64,000 bases of DNA from Methylobacterium durans (lineage in GTDB: Bacteria; Pseudomonadota; Alphaproteobacteria; Rhizobiales; Beijerinckiaceae), in assembly GCF_003173715.1 (NCBI RefSeq), contig NZ_CP029550.1:3626501-3690500 (forward strand). The letters are read 5' to 3'. The notes below the pieces were generated by a model. That model made no database searches, was not told where the DNA came from, and saw nothing but the letters and a program-made list of their open reading frames with translations. This document shows positions 59,889 to 64,000 of this stretch, piece after piece (position 1 is the stretch's first letter; each line of letters begins with the position of its first letter). The position numbers were made by a program, and so were the translations under genes.

Positions 59889-61348
59889 GATCGCGTCGTT
59901 CCTCGAAGCCCCGCCCAGACCGGCGTCGCGAGCCCGTGCACGGCGCGCGCGGCGAGCGCCAGGGCGAAGCCGCGCAGCACCGTGGCGGCCGCCATCGCGA
60001 GAGCCGCGCCCGCCACGCCCAACGGGGGGATGAGAAGGAAGCTCGCGCCCGCGGCGACGGCGAGCATGCCGAGCGTGATCGCGGCGCAGAGCCGCTCGCC
60101 GCCGAGCATGGTCAAGAGATCTTCGCCCGGGCCGAACAGGCTCGCCGCGACGCTCCCGGCGACGAGGATCGCGAGCGGCGTCAGGCTCGCCGCGAAGTCG
60201 GGCCCGAACAGGCCGAGGAGGAGCGGTCCCACCGTGACGAGCCCCAGGCCGACGACGGACGTCGCCGCGAAGGTGGCGCGCGCCTGCGTGCCGACGAGGC
60301 CCGCGAGCGCCGCCCGGTCCCCGAGGGCGTGCGCGGCGCTGAAGCGCTGGGCGGTGGCCGCCGAGGCCGCGAAATGCACGAACAGCACGAATTGCTGGAT
60401 GCGCGTCGCCGCGAAGTAGAGGCCGACCGCTTCCGGCGGCATCAGGACAGCGAGGATGACCACGTCGATGAAGCCGAAGGCGGCTCCGGCGAGGTCTGTC
60501 GCCGCGATCGGCAGGCAGGCGCCGAGCCAGGCGCGCCATCGGAACCGACGCGGGCCGGGCGGGACGACGCCCCGCAGCCGGCGCAGGAGCAGGACCGCCT
60601 GCACGAAGGCGGACAGGCCGGTCGCCACCAGCGTGCACGCGAGCGCGACCCACGCCTCCGCCGGCGCCCCGGCCAGGATCGCGACGATCATCGCGCCCAT
60701 CACGAGGCCCTGCCGCAGCAGGTAGGTCGGCCCGATCGCCAGCACCGCCCAGTTCTGGCTGCGGGCGATCCCTTCGCATAGATCCTGCAGGGCGAAGAGC
60801 GGCAGGACGAGCGCCGCGATGAGGATGGGCAGGGCGTACGCACCGCCGATCGGCGAGTCCGCGAGGGCGACGAGCCCGAGGCCGAGCACGGCGAGTGAGA
60901 GGCCGACGAAGGCGGTCACCGCGGACGCGGCGACGAGGAAGCCGCGCGTCTCGGCAAGCTCCCCGCGCGCCTGCGCCGCCGGCAGGAAGCGGCAGGCGCC
61001 CTGCGAGAGGCCGAGGGTCGCCGCGTGGCCGAGGATCGCCACCCAGACCCAGACGGTCGCGAAGACGCCGTACTCGGCGCCGCCCATCAGGCGTGCCATC
61101 AGCACCTGCGCGCCGTAGGCGAGGCCAGCCGCGAGGATGCGGATCGCGAAGACGTCGAGCGCTGCGCGGGCCGGCCCCGCCCGGACGGAGCGGAGGCGAT
61201 CGAGGGCGAGACGCGGGAGTCGCGCGGGGGCGGTGCTCACCGCGCCCGTGCGGGAGGGGGAGCGCGGCGGGACGACGGGCCCGAACCGGGCATCCGCCCC
61301 GCCGCCGGCCGCGCCGACCTCCCGGCTTGTTCTGAGACCCGCAGCCAT
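59885..61348 (-). CDS. Polysaccharide flippase (Wzx/MurJ-like MATE superfamily)
   Basis: A 487-residue protein with about 12-14 hydrophobic segments. The first core segment reads FAIRILAAGLAYGAQVLMAR and continues with LMGGAEYGVFATVWVWVAIL, typical of Wzx-type exporters where GxxEYG follows helix 1. It probably flips an undecaprenyl-linked glycan across the inner membrane. The N-terminal 60 residues before helix 1 are low-complexity; a GTG at 61240 could be the true start. Overlaps the acyltransferase gene as ATGA, so the two are coupled. Confidence 0.85.
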   Translation of the reverse strand: MAAGLRTSREVGAAGGGADARFGPVVPPRSPSRTGAVSTAPARLPRLALDRLRSVRAGPARAALDVFAIRILAAGLAYGAQVLMARLMGGAEYGVFATVWVWVAILGHAATLGLSQGACRFLPAAQARGELAETRGFLVAASAVTAFVGLSLAVLGLGLVALADSPIGGAYALPILIAALVLPLFALQDLCEGIARSQNWAVLAIGPTYLLRQGLVMGAMIVAILAGAPAEAWVALACTLVATGLSAFVQAVLLLRRLRGVVPPGPRRFRWRAWLGACLPIAATDLAGAAFGFIDVVILAVLMPPEAVGLYFAATRIQQFVLFVHFAASAATAQRFSAAHALGDRAALAGLVGTQARATFAATSVVGLGLVTVGPLLLGLFGPDFAASLTPLAILVAGSVAASLFGPGEDLLTMLGGERLCAAITLGMLAVAAGASFLLIPPLGVAGAALAMAAATVLRGFALALAARAVHGLATPVWAGLRGTTRS

Positions 61349-61444
61349 GCCGACACCCCGAGCAGCGCGAGGGCGGCGAGCCCGACAGGACCGCTTAAAG
61401 GATCCCCTCTTGCGGGCGGGTTAAGAGAACCCCTCGGGGAGGCC

Positions 61445-62374
61445 TCAATGGGCGTCGGGGGTGGGATTCACCTGTGGACCGGGGATTCCATCCTTGACGC
61501 CGGGCAGCAGGCTCTTGCCGAGGACGGGCCCGGCGGTGCCGGTCGTGTCGGGCTGGAGGAGCGAGAGCGTGATCGCGCGGGTGACGTGCTCGGCCATGCA
61601 GCGCAGGCCGAGATCGTTCAACCGGAACTGGCGGCCGAGCATGTGGTCCTCGCCCTTGTCGGTGCGGCCGGAGAGGAAGCGCATGGCGGCGTAGCGCTGC
61701 ACCAGCGGCACGCCCTCGCGGGCCGCCACCTCCTGCACCTTGCGGACGATGCTGAGGTAGTACTCGTCCTGCGCGAGGCTGGCGGTGTAGACGGGATCGA
61801 CCAGAACGACGTCGATGTCGTGGGATTTGATCCACTTCACCGTGTCGTCGAGGGCGTCGGCGAAGGAGTCGAGCTCCACACGGGCCAACGCGTCGTGCGT
61901 ACCCACCTGCCAGACCACGAGATCGGGCTCCACGTCCGCCACCATGCTGCGCAGCCGCTCGGCGGCGCCGGAGGCGATCTCGCCCTGGAGGCCGCGGGCT
62001 TCCACGACGACGTCGACGTCGGGCAGAGAGCGCTCCAGCGCCGTCTCGAGCTTCACGGGATAGCTCGCCGAGGCGCCGGGACCGGCCGAGTTCGAGCCGA
62101 CCGCGAGCACCCGCACGGGCCGCTTCTCCTTGAGCGCTGCCTTCACCGACTGGAGCTTGGCCAGCGTGTAGAGCTTCGAGCCCGGAACCCGGCACTCGGG
62201 CGAGAGGCTCGGGTCGAGGGGCTCGCCGGCCGGCGCCGCGGCGGCGGTCGGCGGCGAGACGACGGTGGGTGCCGGGCGCGGCGGCTCCGGCGGCGCTTCC
62301 GGCGCCTGCGCAAGGGCGGACCCGATCTGCAAAAGCGCCACGAGCGGGAGCAGGACCGGCCGGAGGCCGCGCAT
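61445..62374 (-). CDS. SGNH/GDSL-hydrolase-like exported protein
   Basis: A 309-residue protein with a signal peptide (MRGLRPVLLPLVALLQIGSA, cleavage near ALAQAP) and a Pro-rich linker (APEAPPEPPRPAPTVVSPP). The hydrolase-like domain starts with VRVLAVGSNSAGPGASASYP, containing the candidate nucleophile Ser, then LVVWQVGTHDALARVELDS with the Asn-type block replaced by Thr-His. The C-terminal block reads RQFRLNDLGLRCMAEHV; where I would expect a catalytic His, Arg stands. It ends 8 bp after opgC on the same strand, suggesting a pair that adds and removes, or binds, acyl groups on a glycan. Activity is uncertain. Confidence 0.72.
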   Translation of the reverse strand: MRGLRPVLLPLVALLQIGSALAQAPEAPPEPPRPAPTVVSPPTAAAAPAGEPLDPSLSPECRVPGSKLYTLAKLQSVKAALKEKRPVRVLAVGSNSAGPGASASYPVKLETALERSLPDVDVVVEARGLQGEIASGAAERLRSMVADVEPDLVVWQVGTHDALARVELDSFADALDDTVKWIKSHDIDVVLVDPVYTASLAQDEYYLSIVRKVQEVAAREGVPLVQRYAAMRFLSGRTDKGEDHMLGRQFRLNDLGLRCMAEHVTRAITLSLLQPDTTGTAGPVLGKSLLPGVKDGIPGPQVNPTPDAH

Positions 62375-62382
62375 CGTCGTTC

Positions 62383-63585
62383 TCACGTCTGGATCCGCGG
62401 TCTGCGGGAACGCCACTCGACGAACCATGCGGTGAAACCCAGTGCGAACAAACCGAAAGCGACGATGGACAGGTCGATCAGGAGGCCACCACCTGTCCAG
62501 AACCGCAAGAGCTGTCCGGCCAGACTGAATACCGAGCCCATGGAGAACACCGCAAGCGAGTTCCGGCCGAGGCTCGTGAAATACTGAACGACCATCCCGA
62601 TCCGCGGCGCCAGGACAGGATAGACCGCCTGGAATGCGAGCAGCACGCCGAGGAAATGGATTAGCCGCGCGGGCGAGAGATAGGTCTTGTCGAAGTCGAA
62701 AATGAGGCGCGGCTCGGGCACGAGGAGCGGGTCCGGCCGCAGCTCGAGCACCGAGAGGACGATGCCGAGCAGCACGAGAGCGATCCCGAGGGGCATCAGC
62801 CGGCGCGAGAGGCGGCGCAGGGTGTCCGATTGCCGGTTCCAGTCCTCCAGCACGAAGCCGAGCACGAGCAGGAGCTGCCAGCAGAGCGGATCGAAGAACC
62901 AGTCGCCCTGGCCGGGCCAGGAGGGCAGGTTCCATTCCTCCACGAGGCTCGTGAGGTAGAGGCCGGCGGAGAGGACGAGCGCCGCGACGCGGCTCACCCG
63001 CGCCAGCAGGATGAAGAATGGCGCGATGCCGAGCAGCACGACGTAGAGCGGCAGGATGTTGAAGAAGCCGAGCTGATGCGTGAGCAGCACCACACCGACG
63101 ATCGTTTGGATCGGATCGGCGAAGAAGGTGCCGGCATTGTGCCATTCGAGGATGAGCGGGTTGTCGAGGAGGAGGGCGGTCCCCGCGATCATGGCGAGCG
63201 CGATCGCCATGACGGTGATCTGTGCCCGGTAGACCTCGATCGTGCGCGACATCAACCGCAGCACCGAGCGCGACGCCGGCTCGGGACGGCCGTCTCGGCT
63301 CCGGGTGGCGATGCCGATCGACCAGCCGGCCAGGAACACGAACAGCTCGGCCGCGTCGGAGATGCCGTACTGCGAATAGGTGTAGCGCTCGAAGGTGTTG
63401 CCCGGGATGTGATTGATGAAGATCGTCACGAGGGCGAGGCCCCGCCAGAAGTCGATGGCGTTTGCATCCCGCATCGCGGTGGCGGCTCCGGGCTGGAATG
63501 AGGCGGCGGCTGGGCCCTGCGCAGCCGGATCGATCCGCGGGCCGGCTCTGATAGGACCATGCTGCGCGTTCTGCAAAGTGGACAT
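62383..63585 (-). CDS. opgC: OpgC-family membrane acyltransferase
   Basis: A 400-residue integral-membrane protein with about 10 helices. The start at ATG 63585 (MSTLQNAQHG) is preferred; 63474 (MRDANAIDFWRG) and 63615 are alternatives. The first core block AIDFWRGLALVTIFINHIPG has the conserved RG and His of the acyltransferase-3/OpgC superfamily. FLAGWSIGIATRSR and FNILPLYVVLLGIAPFF follow. OpgC succinylates osmoregulated periplasmic glucans; in this locus the acceptor could equally be another glycan. The SGNH-like gene follows directly. Confidence 0.85.
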   Translation of the reverse strand: MSTLQNAQHGPIRAGPRIDPAAQGPAAASFQPGAATAMRDANAIDFWRGLALVTIFINHIPGNTFERYTYSQYGISDAAELFVFLAGWSIGIATRSRDGRPEPASRSVLRLMSRTIEVYRAQITVMAIALAMIAGTALLLDNPLILEWHNAGTFFADPIQTIVGVVLLTHQLGFFNILPLYVVLLGIAPFFILLARVSRVAALVLSAGLYLTSLVEEWNLPSWPGQGDWFFDPLCWQLLLVLGFVLEDWNRQSDTLRRLSRRLMPLGIALVLLGIVLSVLELRPDPLLVPEPRLIFDFDKTYLSPARLIHFLGVLLAFQAVYPVLAPRIGMVVQYFTSLGRNSLAVFSMGSVFSLAGQLLRFWTGGGLLIDLSIVAFGLFALGFTAWFVEWRSRRPRIQT

Positions 63586-63683
63586 CCGGTGGAGACGCGG
63601 CGTCGCAGCGCGCAACCGGCGGGCGACGGGGCGGTTGCCCGAGCGACGCCCGTGACGCGGGTGCCATTCCGAACGAGGTTTTG

Positions 63684-64000
63684 ATGGATCAGCCGCTGGT
63701 GCAGGCTCGCGAGAACGCGTCGCGACCGCACGTCCCCGCCCTCGGTCCCTCCGACCCCGTCGCGCGCGCCGTCGTCACGACGCCGTCCGGGCACCGCGTC
63801 GCCTATGTCGAGGCGGGCGAGGGGCCGGACCTCGTCCTGATCCACGGCGCGCTGATGGTGCTGGACGACATGTGGCTCGGGCCGATGTCCGTGCTCGCCC
63901 GCCATTTCCGCGTGATCGCCTTCGACCGACCCGGCCACGGCGGGAGCTCGCGGGCGCGCCTCGCCGACGCGACGCCCTGGCGCCAGGCCGAGATCCTCGG
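63684..64000 (+). CDS. Alpha/beta hydrolase, N-terminal part (gene cut by window edge)
   Basis: The first 105 codons are present from ATG 63684 (MDQPLVQARENASR). The oxyanion region is DLVLIHGALMVLDDMW and strand 4 reads FRVIAFDRPGHGGSSR, both typical of the alpha/beta-hydrolase fold. The nucleophile lies beyond the window. It is divergent from opgC with about 100 bp between starts. Whether it belongs to the glycan locus cannot be judged. Confidence 0.85.
   Translation, partial: MDQPLVQARENASRPHVPALGPSDPVARAVVTTPSGHRVAYVEAGEGPDLVLIHGALMVLDDMWLGPMSVLARHFRVIAFDRPGHGGSSRARLADATPWRQAEIL

Noticed and set aside
57075-60779. A 1234-codon minus-strand open frame covering the flavoenzyme and acyltransferase region
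   Set aside because: Only its middle part (the acyltransferase) is real; the ends are antisense to the flavoenzyme or out of frame with the flippase. The apparent fusion comes from the missing base at 58843-58848.

Overview
The window is a very GC-rich chromosomal segment with dense genes, short intergenic gaps and many ATGA/GTGA gene overlaps. Gene order is that of an alphaproteobacterium of the Rhizobiales type: pdxJ-acpS-lepB-rnc-era; rpsB-tsf-pyrH-frr-uppS-cdsA-dxr-rseP-bamA-lpxD-fabZ-lpxA-lpxI-lpxB; and tpiA/ppiD-trpE...trpG-trpD-trpC-moaC-moeA-lexA next to comEC, gltX and gltA. A GTTC-N7-GTTC SOS box, LpxI instead of LpxH, and an S2 protein with a C-terminal extension agree with this. 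A Methylobacterium-like organism is my best guess, but that is inference from base composition and gene order, not a database result.

Layout. 1-5.2 kb: vitamin B6, acyl carrier protein activation, protein export, RNA processing and rRNA modification. 5.2-8.8 kb (minus): a lipoprotein gene followed by a large patatin-like membrane protein. 9.2-31.1 kb (plus): translation factors, isoprenoid and phospholipid precursors, outer-membrane assembly and lipid A synthesis. This conserved array is interrupted by a divergent tetR/emrAB efflux cassette with two palindromic operators and by a hybrid histidine kinase. 31.1-34.1 kb (minus): gltX and gltA. 34.2-48 kb: comEC against lexA, a molybdopterin/tryptophan operon, a chemoreceptor inserted between trpG and trpE, ppiD, then tpiA. 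48.1-55.1 kb: secG, pyrG, a DUF350/DUF1190/YjfC-type ATP-grasp trio, holC, a serine carboxypeptidase and a small lipoprotein with a triplicated 18-bp start region. 55.2-64 kb: a probable surface-glycan set (GT-C-like membrane protein, UGM-like FAD enzyme, CelD-type acyltransferase, flippase, SGNH hydrolase, OpgC-like acyltransferase), ending in a truncated alpha/beta hydrolase.

The strongest unexpected signal is technical. Seven reading-frame breaks in six genes, including the normally essential cdsA, are each repaired by adding one G/C to a run of four or six identical bases. All have the same direction, and every repaired gene regains a family-typical length or end. These look like homopolymer undercalls rather than seven independent pseudogenizations, so the genes are described here as probably intact.

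No rRNA, tRNA, CRISPR array, insertion sequence or prophage was recognised. I do not see a clearly new defence or mobile system. The best candidates for uncharacterised biology are the lipoprotein plus membrane-split patatin pair (5.2-8.8 kb), the glycan locus at the right end, and the triplicated start of the small lipoprotein.
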